Shown here in pieces: positions 10,501-21,507 of a DNA stretch of 25,691 nt (position 1 is its first letter; each line of letters starts with the position of its first letter). Below the pieces are notes generated by a model. It was not told the DNA's origin and ran no database searches. It worked only from the letters and a program-made list of their open reading frames with translations. The stretch is from assembly GCA_027579435.1 (NCBI GenBank), contig JANBPK010001009.1, positions 1 to 25,691 of the forward strand. The letters are read 5' to 3'. Origin of the DNA: Candolleomyces eurysporus (Eukaryota; Basidiomycota; Agaricomycetes; Agaricales; Psathyrellaceae). The position numbers were made by a program, and so were the translations under genes.

Positions 10501-11527
10501 CCCTGATCTGGTCGGATCCACCTTGGCTTGTAGTATCTTCTGTTTCTTCTCCAGGGTTCTGCACGATCCAGTATGGGCTGAGTATACTGACGCTTGGAAT
10601 GAACGAACTGCTCTCACCGTAACAATCCATCAAAACGGTCCTTCACCTCTTGCGAAACGTCGGGTGGACAAGAGACCATGATTTTCGACAACACCTCCAC
10701 CCTCTTGAGAAGTGCGTTGAATTCCTCCTTATTCTCGCCATACGCCTACTCATAGATCGGTAAGGAGGGTCACATCTCGCAAAAGAAAGACTCACATCGA
10801 TCGTGTCGCAAATGAGCAGCAGTCCTGCGGCGACACTCTTCACAGGAGTAAATGCATCCGTTACTTTGACGATACTCTGCAATACGGTCTTGACGCCTTT
10901 GTAGACCTTGCCTGCGATTTCCGCTGGCTGATGCTCGACGTGGGCGGCACTCTCCTGAGGTTCGTTGGCCGCAGTCGCAGGGACGTTTGATTCGTTCGAT
11001 AAATCCGAGGAATTACCCTCGACGACCGGTGCACCGTGGTCCTGGATCGGATTTTCGACGTGGGCGGTGGTTCCCTGCACCTCTCCCTGTCCTCGGGACC
11101 TCTCCAAGCGCCCACTCAAAGGGAATGAGCTCGGGACCTGCGATGCGCCGTCATGATCAAAGGCGGTAGTGGAGGGTATGAACGTATTCTCTTCTTTTTC
11201 TGCTGGGAGGGAGGGTATAGCCTCTGACGAAGTGGATTGGATTGCCTGCCTGGAAAGATCTTGACGAGGCTGGCTACTGATAGCTGTATTGATGTTGTCC
11301 TGATTGCTTTGGATTTCGCTGCGAGTGGCGTTCTCGGCCAGCGTTATGGGGACGGCGACGTCGTGAGCAGCTTGAGAAGGAGTGCCTGAGCCTCCGGCAA
11401 CGGTAGGATGGGAGGTGGCGGGAGAAGGAGAGGGTGAGGCCGGACGAGAACTGAAAGGATCCTTCAAGAACTTTTTGATTCGGTCTCGTTTTCGAGGCTT
11501 GTTGCGCTGCTCTCCTGTGGGATTCAT
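7570..11527 (-). CDS. NLR1: NACHT-WD40 STAND receptor, seven or more exons
   Basis: Exons as read: 11527-10796, 10745-10618, 10558-10414, 10366 to about 10288, one or two unclear exons in N-rich DNA, about 10095-8610, and 8558 to the end. All introns I can set are GT-AG. The N-terminus is a disordered Ser/Pro-rich linker followed by a helical domain (VYKGVKTVLQSIVKVTDAF... FNALLKRVEVLSKIM), typical of basidiomycete NLRs. NACHT follows: CIPGSRVS, P-loop WLSGLAxTGKT (about 9942-9980), Walker B LLVLxxDAxDEC (about 9630-9670), FFLTS and IFHASFVDYL. Then comes FAHNFATPISHSAPHLYLS, four WD40 repeats and the tail GWIQ...LLWVPP. The literal frame stops at 7613. A one-base slip in an A4 run at 7665-7668 opens a tail (TTKVDLTNAVYHGSDW) ending at TAA 7572-7570, which fits the family better. 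An extra base with N at 8141 also breaks the frame. Likely role: ATP/GTP-driven non-self sensor; ligand unknown. Confidence 0.9.
7812..8330 (-). repeat. Four tandem 129-bp WD40 repeats
   Basis: Each unit encodes 43 residues of the form SVAFSPDGKYIVSGS.D.TIRLWDAHTGQPALxPMTGH. The shared string ATG(C)CCTGTCATTGGCT recurs at 7820, 7949, 8078 and 8208: spacing 129, 129 and 130, the extra base being the insertion at the N (8141). The units are nearly identical, which is usual for fungal NLR WD40 arrays undergoing concerted evolution. Four units is fewer than the seven blades of a normal propeller, so the array may be contracted or collapsed in assembly. Confidence 0.95.
8559..8609 (-). other. NLR1 intron between NACHT and WD40 exons
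   Basis: Donor GTAAGC and acceptor TATGCAG with a GAATTGAC branch-like site join ...LWQISK to KLMTTELG... in phase 0. The 51-bp length is typical of basidiomycete introns. Confidence 0.85.
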
Positions 11528-11796
11528 GTCCGATTATTCAGCAATATGTAGTAACGTTGAGGGAGATTGTTAACGAGGACGGTGGAAGCAGTAGTCACTG
11601 CTTCGATCCAAGTAACAGAGGAACAGAATGAGCTTTCCTTACGTAAAGACTCGTAATCCATCTGATCCCATCAACTCGCACTGCCAGCGCTGTTCTTGCT
11701 TCGCTGATGCATCAAGCTCATCGCCTGATTATGAGGCAGTGACGGTGAGCGCCGAGCTTGAGAGCACTATTTAAGCGATAAACATCCTGTTACTGA
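11528..11796. promoter_or_regulatory. Shared divergent promoter region of NLR1 and TPR-CHAT genes
   Basis: Only 269 bp separate the two start codons, which point away from each other. A TATA-like TATTTAAG sits at about 11767-11774, some 25 bp before the TPR-CHAT ATG. A pyrimidine-rich stretch precedes the NLR1 ATG on the minus strand. Divergent genes this close are often co-regulated, but no specific operator is identified. Confidence 0.6.
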
Positions 11797-14700
11797 ATGT
11801 TCCGGGTCACAATGATGACTGAACTACCCCTCCTGACGCCTGAAAGCCTATTACTTGCAAATGCCGGGGATTCTGACGATGACGGTGACGATATATTCCA
11901 AACTCAATGTCTCTCGGAGAAGATGTCTGCCGCGATTGTACTCGCTGCAGGATTGAACTATTTTCTAGCCACTGAAGGGGCGGATCCAGAGGCTATGCTT
12001 ACAGCCTTGTAAGTGCGCCATCTCTCGACACTTCGATATATTTTTATGACTATTATTGCAGGACATGGGGCATGGAAGGTCGTTCATCATATCTCCTTCC
12101 CTTGACACCACATTGACGCTCAGGCAGAACTCTTCGTTGATATCGAGCAGCGAAGTGGCTGCAACGGCTCCCCAACTTCAAGTTTCAACGACCTCACATT
12201 AGTTGTTATCGGCATATCAAATGACGACCCTCCAAGCCGCTTTTCTTTGACGCGTGTTTCTGATACAAGATGGAAGTGCAAGACTTTAATTGAATTGTAC
12301 GTAGTCAAACATTCACGGCATGCTAACAAGAGTAGGACCAACTGAACCCCTTTTCTACAGAACAGGGGAAATTCTTCCCTATCTCACAGTTGTGGTTGAG
12401 TCGCTCGATGTCGGCGATTTGGGACAGGCGACCTTCAGTGGGGAGGAATTGCAGTGCAACGTTTCTGGATCGTCAGACTCAGACGGTGAGCTCTATAGAA
12501 GCTCGACGTTCAATTCTGAAATTTTATCTTCAATATTTACAGACCTCAAAGTGATCACGAAGAGTATGATCGATGAAGAAGATGTAGACGCCAGCTACGA
12601 CATTAGGCTATCCTTTGTTGTTCGGACAATGTTATCCAGGAAAACTAAAATGGTGGCAGCAGGTGAAATTCGCGGCTTTGCTCAACCGGAGAATACCAGA
12701 CATACTCACGTCCAGTGCAGTTCCTCAGTTTCCTTCAGGGGAGTCACTTTTAGAACGTGCAACGGATCATTGTAACCTCTACGAAGAGACGAAGGACTCA
12801 GCAGAGCTCGACAAAGCTATCTCAGATTTTAGGGAGGCCCTGACTCAAATTCCAAATGGAGATCTTTCCCGCTTATATGGCCTCGCTGGGCTTGCTGCCT
12901 CCCTCCGTCATCGTTACAGGATAACTAACGACCCCGCCGATCTCGATGAGATGATCAATACTCTCGAAGAAGACATAGCTTTACGGGCAGCAGAGGTTCC
13001 TGAAGATCATGACACCCTTCTTCTCGCCTTAGTCCATCTCCGTGAAGCATTGAGGGCCCGATACCGGAACCTTGGAAATATCCTGGACCTCAACCGGGCA
13101 ATTGATGCTCAATACCAGGCCATTGACATTGGATCCGAGAGGAGCGATATGGTCCCGGCGAATATTTGGAGCGATTTGATGGGGAATATGTGGAGCCACC
13201 TGGGGTCCATGCTATCTCGCCGATTCGATCATCTGGGCAACACTGAAGATATCAACAAGTCAATCGAGGCACATGGTGTATCTCTCACAATTATGTCTGG
13301 TGACAACGACTCCTTGATGAGCGATGCATCATGTACCCTTGCCTGCTCATATTTGGCCCGTTTCAATCGCACCGGAGTCGATGAGGATCTGGAACAAGCG
13401 GTTTCTCGTTTTAGAGAAGCATTAGAGAAGCAACCAAAAGACTCCACTATATTGTGCAATCTTGGGTGCTGCCTAATGCGAAAATTCGAGAAGTATGGCG
13501 ATCTCACCGACATCAATGAAGCCATTTCTTTTCAACAGAAGGCGTTGCAATTTTCCCATCTGAACAAGGGCATTGCGAGGTATTCCGCCATCAACAACCT
13601 TGCCCTGTCGTTCTTGTATCGGTACAATCACTCCATAGACGTCGAATCTTTGCAGGAAGCAAGAATAAACTTCGAGTTGGTCCTTGGAGAAACCCCGAAG
13701 GACCACCCTACACGACCATTCACCCTCACCAACCTGGCAACATGCTACGGAAGGCTGTATGAACACACCCACGACATGGTGCAACTCTACCGCGCAGGGG
13801 CTGCGCAGCTTGAAGCCGTTGAAACCGTCCCAGAAGGGCACACATCGCTTCCCAGCCTTCTCAACTACTTGGGGGTTCGCTATCGGGATCTCTTTAATGT
13901 CACTCACCAGCTGGACCATATTCACCTGGCGATAGATTGTCACCGAAAAGCAGTCGAGACAAGCTCCCCGGAGACTACGGTCTTCATCGTCATTCTCGAA
14001 AGCCTTGGGAACGCTCTCAGAGATCGCTTTCTTATCACTCGAGATACTGCCGATATCAATGAAGCAATCGCCCTCACGAAGCGCGTAATCAATGTGCTTC
14101 CAAAAGATCACAGCTTTTGGGCGAGGGTTTGTCGGGATATCGGAGATCACTTGATTGATCGCTACGCAGTCTCGGAGGACAATACCGACCTCGAGTCTGG
14201 TTTCACCCATTACAGCTTGGGGACTATGTCAACGACCGCCTCTCCATACGATCGCTTCAGGACTGCAAGAGCCTGGGCTCGTCGGGCCATGGAGTGCAAT
14301 GATTCTACTCAGGCAATCAGCGCGTTCGATGCGCTTGTCGAGGTTGTCCCTGCGATGGCGGGTGTTGGGCAGACAGTGCAGCGTCGCCACGACCTGCTCA
14401 TGAACCTCTCAAGTTACATTTTGCGTGGAGCTTCCGTTGCTATCTCCACAGAACGAGTCGACAAGGCATTGGAATGGCTAGAACGAGGGAGAGGGTTGGT
14501 GTGGAGTCAAATTAGCAGTTTGCGTACACCTTTGGACGGCCTTCGCGCGGTCGATGCTACGATAGCCGACCGTTTCGAAACAATCTCGAGGGCCCTGGAC
14601 GCCGCTGGGGCTCGTATGCAGGATCCTATCGCGAGATTCCAAGCAACAATCGATCAGAAGATATCGTTGGAAGAGCAAGCGTCCTCGCACGTCGAACTTT

Positions 14701-16028
14701 CCAAAGAGCGAGAGTCTCTACTCGAAACCATCCGAACGACAATCCCAGGTTTCGAAGATTTTCTCCGACCTCTACCATCTTCCTCCTGGATGCAGAACCT
14801 GCCCGAGTCCGGCCCCGTTGTCGTGATTAACGTGCACAGTACCAGATGTGACGCAATTGCTCTCATTGCAGGTTCTGAGGAGCCTCTCCACATTCCACTG
14901 CCGGACTTCTCACTGTCCGACGCTGTAGACCTCCGTCAGCTCTTGGAGAAGGCGCTCAAACAGTTCGGAATCACCATGCGAGGATCATCCGTTGACTTGA
15001 CCTCCCCTGAAGTTCGTGCCATGAAGCCGAAATTTTCTGGAAAGAATTCTCCAAAGGAATCCCCTCTTCTCATTGAGGACATACTACGCCAACTGTGGTC
15101 ACACCTCGTAAAGCCAATCGTCGAGGCTTTGGCGCTCCCGGTAAGTTGAGATTAAGTACATCTCGGCCTCGAGTTAGAAAGGCTGATAATTCTATAGAAA
15201 TCCGAAGACGCAGAGACCAGGATATGGTGGTGTCCGACCGGCCCACTAACATTTCTTCCTCTCCATGCAGCGGGTATATATACAAGCGAAATCCCCGAAA
15301 CTCTGTCCGACTACGCCGTCTCCTCATATATTCCAACGGTAGCCGTCCTCACCGAACGCGTCAAGTCCACCCGAATCATCCCAGAAGAAAAATCGGGTCT
15401 ACTCCTAGTCAGTCAACCTAATGCACCAGGTTACCCATTCATCCCCGGAACAAGGACTGAAATTGAGAGAATCGCACAAAAGATCAATGAATCGCAGGCA
15501 ACCATTCGAACTCTTCGGCTCGAAGACGAAAACGCGACAGTCAAAGCTGGAACTGAGGGTATGGAAAGCTATAGTTGCGTCCATCTCGCATGCCATGCTT
15601 CACAAGACATTGAAGAGCCTTTGAAAAGTGGATTCTACCTGCACGACGGCCGACTCGAGCTATCCGCCATCATGAAATCGCATATCAAATCAGCCGGCTT
15701 TGCGTTTTTATCTGCATGTCAGACCAGTACGGGAGACCACAAGCTGAGTGAAGAAGCAGTGCATCTCGCAGCTGGGATGCTAGCAGCGGGTTATCGAAGT
15801 GTCGTGGCGACGATGTGGTCAATACAAGACAAATACGCTCCGGAGGTGGCAGAGGACTTCTACGCCGATCTTCTACTTCGTGACTCGGCTGGTTTGGGAA
15901 GGAATGCCATCGATGGGTCTAATGCTGCATACTCCCTTCATCGCGCAGTGCGTAATTTGCGAGCACGGCATGGAGACTCTGACGCGCTTTTCCTCGCGTG
16001 GATTCCTTACGTTCATTTTGGTTTGTGA
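11797..16028 (+). CDS. TPR-CHAT caspase-like protein with C2-like N-terminus
   Basis: Proposed exons: 11797-12008, 12062-12078 (17 bp), 12128-12296, 12361-12485, 12543-12662, 12739-15140, 15198-16028. These sum to 3876 bp in one frame (1291 residues) and all introns are GT-AG. After an acidic N-terminus (SDDDGDD) a beta-rich stretch (FSLTRVSDTRWKC, GEILPYLTVVVE, GQATFSGEEL) resembles a C2 domain. About ten TPRs follow, of the pattern RYR..GN..DL..AI (for example RYRNLGNILDLNRAI and KFEKYGDLTDINEAI). The C-terminal CHAT domain has RIWWCPTGPL, catalytic-type His in VHLACHA (15594-15596) and Cys in FLSACQTS (15717-15719), then ATMWSIQD. CHAT is a clan CD peptidase related to caspases and separase; TPRs usually bind partners. 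The last two exons are certain, the first three less so. Start is the first in-frame ATG; ATG 11812 or 11815 are alternatives. Confidence 0.92.
15141..15197 (+). other. Intron at the TPR-to-CHAT junction
   Basis: Donor GTAAGT at 15141 and acceptor CTATAG ending at 15197 remove 57 bp in phase 0. Splicing joins ...LALP to KSEDAETRIWWCPTGP and so brings the TPR exon into frame with the catalytic exon; without it translation ends two residues later. Confidence 0.93.
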
Positions 16029-17630
16029 CAAATCCATTTTGTATGAATATGAGGCTCGAAAATAGTATCATTGTGGGTCAATAACGTTTCCACTGAGTGT
16101 GACTAGAGTGGTGAATAGATGAATCCAGCCCATCACGGATGATAAGATTCGGATCTTCGAAATACAACTGATTGGGAAACGTCTTTGAGAGTCTTCATCT
16201 TTGAGCGATTATAATAGCTCTTCAGCAATAGCGATCGAACGCTCACGACTTCTCGTTCTGGTTCAGGCCTGCAACAGGGTGTTCCGGTGGTTTAGCGTAG
16301 TACTAGCACTGGCTATATATTGATCGTCATTCGTCCGACCATGCCTTCTCGTTCGGGGTACTATGCACCATGATAGAAGAAAGAGCTGAGAGCTCTGAAA
16401 GGAAAACCAAGAGGAGGAGGAAGCTAAGTGGGCAAGCAAAGGGGGTAGGTGGTCGAATTTCTTCCTCGAGATCACCAGCTGTTGTCACCAACGAGTGAAA
16501 GTAAACCATAGAAGCGAAGATGTGAAAGAAAAACGAGTTGTTCTCGATAACCGACCGAGATCGTGGGGAGAGTAGGTTAGGCAGAAAAAAGGACGGGAGT
16601 AGACATCCAATTAGCAGCAACACAAAGATGCAGGTCGGTCGCTGGCGAAACATCCAGACTTCCGGTTATACCCTCCCCTCACCAAATCCCACAGATCCAA
16701 CACTCCACAGGACCAGCCACATGCGACGCAACTCTGACGCTTCCTGCTCTCCATGCATGTGCCTGCCATTGCCCACCCGCTTCCCCCCCGAGTGAATGTC
16801 AATCGAGACCGCACCAACTGCAAACCGCGAAGGCAGCGCAACCGAAGCTGTCAGATTCAGTCCACTTGCGACCGCAGCCTTGACGGTAGTCTTATTCACG
16901 GCGATGGTAGAATCGTAAGGCGTTGAGAGCATCGGGATAGGGATAGGAACGCGAGTGGGACAGGGTAGGGACTAGTCTCCCGTAGTCAGACTCAACGAGT
17001 TCGTGTCAAGAGGCTTGAATTAGGGACAGGGATCGCGAACGAGAACGTGACCGAGAGCAACGTGATAGGGAGCGGGAACGAGACCGCGCAGAGAGGGATG
17101 CTATGGGCCAGAATTACGTCGTTATATTGATACGACGACATTCCCACTCACCAAATTCGTTAGTCTCGTGAACCAGACTCTCGATAAGAGAAGAAAATCG
17201 TACTTAACAGAGTCTGGTCCGTACCTACGGTCTTGGCACCCATGTCGCTCGGAGTTCGAATTTCGTGACGCGAGAGCCTCCCGGCGACAGGGGTGGTAGC
17301 TGGTGCTCGCTCAGTTGATATCTTTCTGCCTCTCTTACCCTTCAGTAGTGCTGTATTTAGTAAGAGTCTCAAGGGAAAGGCTGAAAATCGGTTCTTACGG
17401 ATACTGCCCCTGAATTAATCCACCGCTGGGAATGCCAAGGCAGAGTATGCTGGATACAGATTGGGTTGTTAAAAAGCCATTTGGCAGCCTTGCCTCTGAA
17501 CAGCGAAGCAAATATCTTGTATGAATACTCGCTATTGCAGTTTTATGCTAAAAACCATGGTATATCTTTCACATCGCATTCACCAGCGGTTGGTCTATGG
17601 CGGATTTATTGTCGTACTTCTCGTTCTGAG
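16029..17630. other. Intergenic stretch, no convincing gene
   Basis: Short open frames on both strands match nothing I recognise. A minus-strand frame at 16932-16666 begins MLSTPYDSTIAVNKTTVKAA and has a plausible beta-strand pattern for about 50 codons before losing character. The stretch also contains an Arg/Asp/Glu-coding tract listed separately. The first part probably includes the 3' UTR of the TPR-CHAT gene. Confidence 0.6.
17022..17099 (+). repeat. Low-complexity tract coding Arg/Asp/Glu repeats
   Basis: In one frame it reads RDRDRERERDREQRDRER and continues to AERDAMGQN, with purine-rich six-base periodicity. It is flanked by in-frame stops, a TGA six bases upstream and one about 55 bases downstream. 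It could be a relic of an exon coding a charged RD/RE linker, or simple-sequence DNA. Confidence 0.5.
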
Positions 17631-17633
17631 ATT

Positions 17634-19310
17634 GGTGTACCCTCTCTAGTGTAACGAGGGAGGTCAGGATTGTGCTAGTGCAGAGGAAAGACTTATGAGA
17701 GGAGGTTCGAGATAGGTATTTAAGAACCGCTGGGTACTCGAGGTGGGCATGGAGTGAGGAGAAGGAATTGCTGGGCCTGTTGCTCCAGGTGTGTTGCCTC
17801 GCCGTCGTTTGCATTCCTTCTAGATCAACTGACAAAATTTCTTGTCGCTTTTTCAGGACCTTGCAGATTACATGAGAGGTGTCTCGACCCCTTCACACGA
17901 ATACGCACGAGTGGCAAAGATGTACGTGCATTCGTTGACGGTGCACCCCGATATCCGTGATCCCTCGTTGGAGCATACCGTCAGGTGCCTTACAGCGTCC
18001 GCTCGGGCCTATACGCGCGTTATGCTCCGCCTCCGCGCTCAGGCAGAGAAGGAAGCGAGCCTCGCGAGCTCGTCGTCTCCCGGAGGAAAGTCTGGGTCGA
18101 CNTCCCCCATCCGCTTCGGTTCGGAACGGGTTGACGAACGGTNGGTAGTCGGCGGTACGGAACGGGTATCNACGGNGGGATNGAGTTTCCAGGCCTGGCT
18201 CGCGGGCTACGAGTCGTGCACCTTCACCTGCCATGTCGAACTTTTCACATTCGCACTCGCATGCTCCTGCGAGCGCGGCGTATGCCGGACCTGGGTCGGC
18301 GGGGTCAGGGTCGTTCCGATCACCACTGTTCCGATTGAGGAGGGCACCGTTACTCAGGGTTTCTGGGCCATCGCCTGAGGGAGATTGGCTTTCGGATAAG
18401 AGTGTGAGGGGGAGTGCAAGAGGGCGGGGGTGTTGCACTTGATGAGGATGGGAGATGTAGTTTGGGATATTCCGGTCGGTGACGAAGGGAACGTGGGGAG
18501 GCTGGTGTACGATGGGAAGTACCTCATTGTAAGTGTCGGATTCGCCCCCCCTTTCTTTACTTGACGCGTGCTGATTATTATAGGACCTGGAGAATACGTG
18601 GAACCCTATTGGAGACCTGCCCAAGTATATTCCTGCGTTGGCGTTCCCGCCTTCTTATTTCCATCGAGTGACTCGAACCGGGGTTGTGACAAGTAACCCA
18701 GTTGTTCATGTGGATATCAGTCCTTGGGGCGAGGAGATTGCGAAGAATTAGCAGCTGTTTAAGGATAGGGTGAAGACCGAGACGTAAGTTCATGCTTTCG
18801 CTCGCTTGGCAAACCCTCATTATCGCTAAATCATGTTATCTCTTTAGACCTCAAGGAGCTTATTAATACCACAATGTCATCCGACGGGTACACCGATCGT
18901 CGTTTGTCATTCGACCGCCGGCTAGGGTTATCCAGAGAGGACCCAGCATCAACGGGCGGGGTCGACCGCATACACCACGAATCGCAATTCCTGACACGGA
19001 TAATCTATTCATTGATTCCGGGTGTTGCGGGACGATCGTCGTCGAGACCGAGGGCACCAATGAGGTACTGGCGGATTTTCAGGAGAGGTGTGAGCCGCGG
19101 GCATTCCTTCCTCGACCGAGACCTTCGAATCCGGCTCAGCGGAAGGCGCAGCAAGAAGTGAAGAAGGTTTTCGGGATTTTGAGAGAGAAAGGTCGGTTCA
19201 TTCTTACTTTGATGGCTGCCCCGACATTTTCTGACTTGATACTGTTGCTTTCTAGTCGGCCTGGAGCGATTTGGATTAAGGCTGTTGGAGTCAAAGAACG
19301 GATTCTATGA
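17634..19310 (+). pseudogene. Decayed multi-exon gene of unrecognised fungal family
   Basis: Recognisable exons: about 17634-17788, 17857 to about 18100, about 18400-18528, 18584-18783, 18848-19191, 19256-19310, mostly with good GT-AG introns. Readable text includes EEKELLGLLLQ joined to DLADYMRGVSTPSHEYARV, then MGDVVWDIPVGDEGNVGRLV, NPIGDLPKYIPALAFPPSYF, NPVVHVDISPWGEEI, RRVHRSSFVIRPPA and GTIVVETEGTNEVLADFQ, ending near RPGAIWIKAVGVKERIL. In-frame stops lie at 17696 (TGA), 18749 (TAG) and 18864 (TAA). The last intron does not join in frame, and an N-rich patch at 18102-18182 hides a middle part. Family and function are not known to me. The long readable text across spliced exons makes a former gene likely; the breaks make it a probable pseudogene unless they are sequence errors. 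Confidence 0.7.
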
Positions 19311-20148
19311 GGCTTCTCTATCGTCGCATCGAGTCTTTTGAGTTTTGCAAATTCTGTTCCTTTCCTCTTTGCTCTTTGTAATGTCTTTCATACCGCGCTC
19401 CTTCCTTCCGTCCGAAGTTCGCTTTTTTTAGCTTCCATGCGTTTTATGCTACCTGCTCTCATCATAGTTTCTCATAGTTTCATCTGTCATTATGATCATC
19501 AATCGAATTCTTTAGCACGAACCTTTTCATTTGTTTTCTCGTAGAAAGTCATGACTGCCTACCCTCGCATCGTCAATCTTCCTACNTTTTTTTGTTGTAT
19601 TATTCTGCACATGAATGTTCACGAATATCGTTTCTCTGCTGTCGCTGCCTGTTCTGTGACACAAAGGACGTTTGCCCCCGGCATCAAGCAGAAATCCGAT
19701 GTCCAAGTCTATGGTGCATTGTATAGACAGCGCTAAATAGCGGAATTGGAGGATTTAAGTTGCTCTAGAAGGGGAGTGGTACGTCATCACTCATTAGCTC
19801 ACCATTACTCTCCTTCCCTTTCTTCCTTCACTGGTCCACTCTGATAGTTCCGCCTTAGGCCTGAGGTGGCTGGTCTTCCTGTATGAGCACAGCCACTCGG
19901 CGTCAACCTGAGCTCGGTCAAAGCAATCAAGAACGAACAAGCAAGAACAACTTGAATGATTTGGGTAGACTCTTTTTTATCGAATAAAAAGGCTTATCTC
20001 GTGCTTTGACCAAGGTATAATATGCTATGGGTTCGGGTTCTTAAGTTTGTTAGCGAAATTGGACCGAAGTAGAATCGTTTCTAACTTCGCGTGGCTTGAG
20101 CCTTGACTTTGGCTTCCTTCATTTTCGTCTTTACACTTTGCTTTGATT
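19311..20148. other. Intergenic stretch, nothing recognised
   Basis: No homology-bearing open frame, RNA gene or clear repeat is seen. The DNA just after 19310 is T-rich, consistent with a former 3' UTR. An AATAAA lies at about 19983. Confidence 0.5.
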
Positions 20149-21057
20149 ATGTTCAACGAAAATATATATAATAACTCGCATACTTGCCAACCAAAATCCG
20201 AAATCCACAGCCCGACTAATGATCTTCTTGCTAGCGCACCCTTGACACCACGAGCGACCAAAAAGAAAAACTCGTCAATGAGCGAGGCAGATTTACAGCA
20301 ATATACGCCCATCCGAGCAACCTTCGAAAACGAAGTAGCGACGAGGCAATTTCTAGTAGCCGGAAAGGCACTCGTATACCCATTGAGGGGTATTTTCTCC
20401 CTTCGATACGCCAAGCAGGATCCAATATTTTAGATTTCTCAGCTGAAAGGGATCTCGGGAGACCCCTTATCTAATCTAATCAAGCTGGGACTCAACCGAT
20501 ACCCCATTCTCTCACTTCTGGGAGTATTCCGACATCGACGTAACTATCCCCGGCCTCGGTATATTGAGACAGAAGGGGGTGTCTGAAAGGCATCTCTTCC
20601 ATCTGTTGCAGTCAGGAATTTCACAGTGCGCGAGGATAACATGACCCTACACGTAGCAAAAGCTACAGTTCCGAACGGAAAGACGGTTTCACTCGAGATA
20701 AATCTCGGCGAGAACAACTCTGAGTGTGGATACCGAATGTTCACCGGCCTGACCCTCGAAAGCGAAGTCACGCAAACTACTAAGGACTCACATTAAGCAC
20801 TTCAACACAAAGACAGCAGTCCAGATAAACGCACAATGAGCAGGATCCGTATTATCGCACCCCCGCCATATTGTAGTCCGAGCGGGAAGGTGAAGACGAA
20901 AAGCTTTTCCAAGTACGGACTCTTCAGCGTCAGGGCTGTGTTACCGGTTTGGGAGACGACGACTGAACATGAGAGCTACGACTCTGGGAAGGCATAGCAG
21001 AGGTTGCTTCGACAAGAAATCCGAGTCGAGGTCAAGTACCGGCCAGCCGTGGGCTCG
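20149..21057 (+). pseudogene. Long, nearly open frame with four stops (probable dead gene)
   Basis: One frame runs about 303 codons from ATG 20149 to a TAG at 21058 with stops only at 20431 (TAG), 20584 (TGA), 20794 (TAA) and 20995 (TAG). Random DNA of this length would be expected to hold about 14. Readable pieces include TPRATKKKNSSMSEADL, ATRQFLVAGKALVYPLRGIF, GDPLSNLIKLGLNRYPILSL, VAVRNFTVREDNMTLHVAKA, MSRIRIIAPPPYCSPSGKVK and LLRQEIRVEVKYRPAVGS. I do not recognise a domain. Some stops could lie in unspliced introns (for example GTATTT...TTTTAG at 20384-20433). It is either a multi-exon gene or a decaying one. Confidence 0.45.
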
Positions 21058-21428
21058 TAGAGCTGACTCGCAAGCTCATTGCACATGCCTTCTCGCGTAA
21101 AGAAGGCGTTCGAATTTCTTTGACTCATCTCGAATTATCTCTTCACTCATTACGAAGGGTCTACGGCTCAGTAGCTCCCCTCTTTGGAAGTGCCTTTCAT
21201 CACTTTTGAGCTCGTGGTCATAGCCTAGCTTTACATGCAGCTCTGATTTTTAATCTTGCGACGCGAGGGATTAAGGGGATGTACCGATTCATTCTGACAC
21301 GCTGTGTAGGTCTAAACCCTCATGCAGAAACATCGATGCCCGGTCTCTATTGCTCTCACAATACTCTGCATGAGGCTTGGAGCCGAAGACCGGGGCACCA
21401 GAAGCGTTCAGGCCAATTGGTAGATATA

Positions 21429-21507
21429 GAAAGTTTTAATGGAGGGCACGGTGTTATATTCGATTCTATTCACTTGGATTGAGCCCAAAGCACTGTCCAT
21501 TCAATCA
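21429..21507. repeat. Diverged direct repeat, copy A
   Basis: Aligns without gaps to 22292-22370 with 54 of 79 bases identical by hand count. On the minus strand it reads EWTVLWAQSK then a stop, then CPPLKLSIS, parallel to copy B. Confidence 0.6.

Noticed and set aside
13473..14210. 245-residue minus-strand open frame
   Set aside because: Exact antisense shadow of the TPR repeats.
16327..16653. Minus-strand frame starting with a hydrophobic, signal-like stretch
   Set aside because: Short, no conserved motif, overlaps other random frames; hydrophobicity is explained by a purine-rich complement.
17893..18624. 243-residue open frame on the minus strand
   Set aside because: It lies antisense to exon pieces with conserved text and consistent splice sites; its own reading is low-complexity and crosses N bases.
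20025..20414. 129-residue minus-strand frame
   Set aside because: Opposes the long plus-strand frame at 20149-21057, which extends much further with few stops; no motif in the minus reading.
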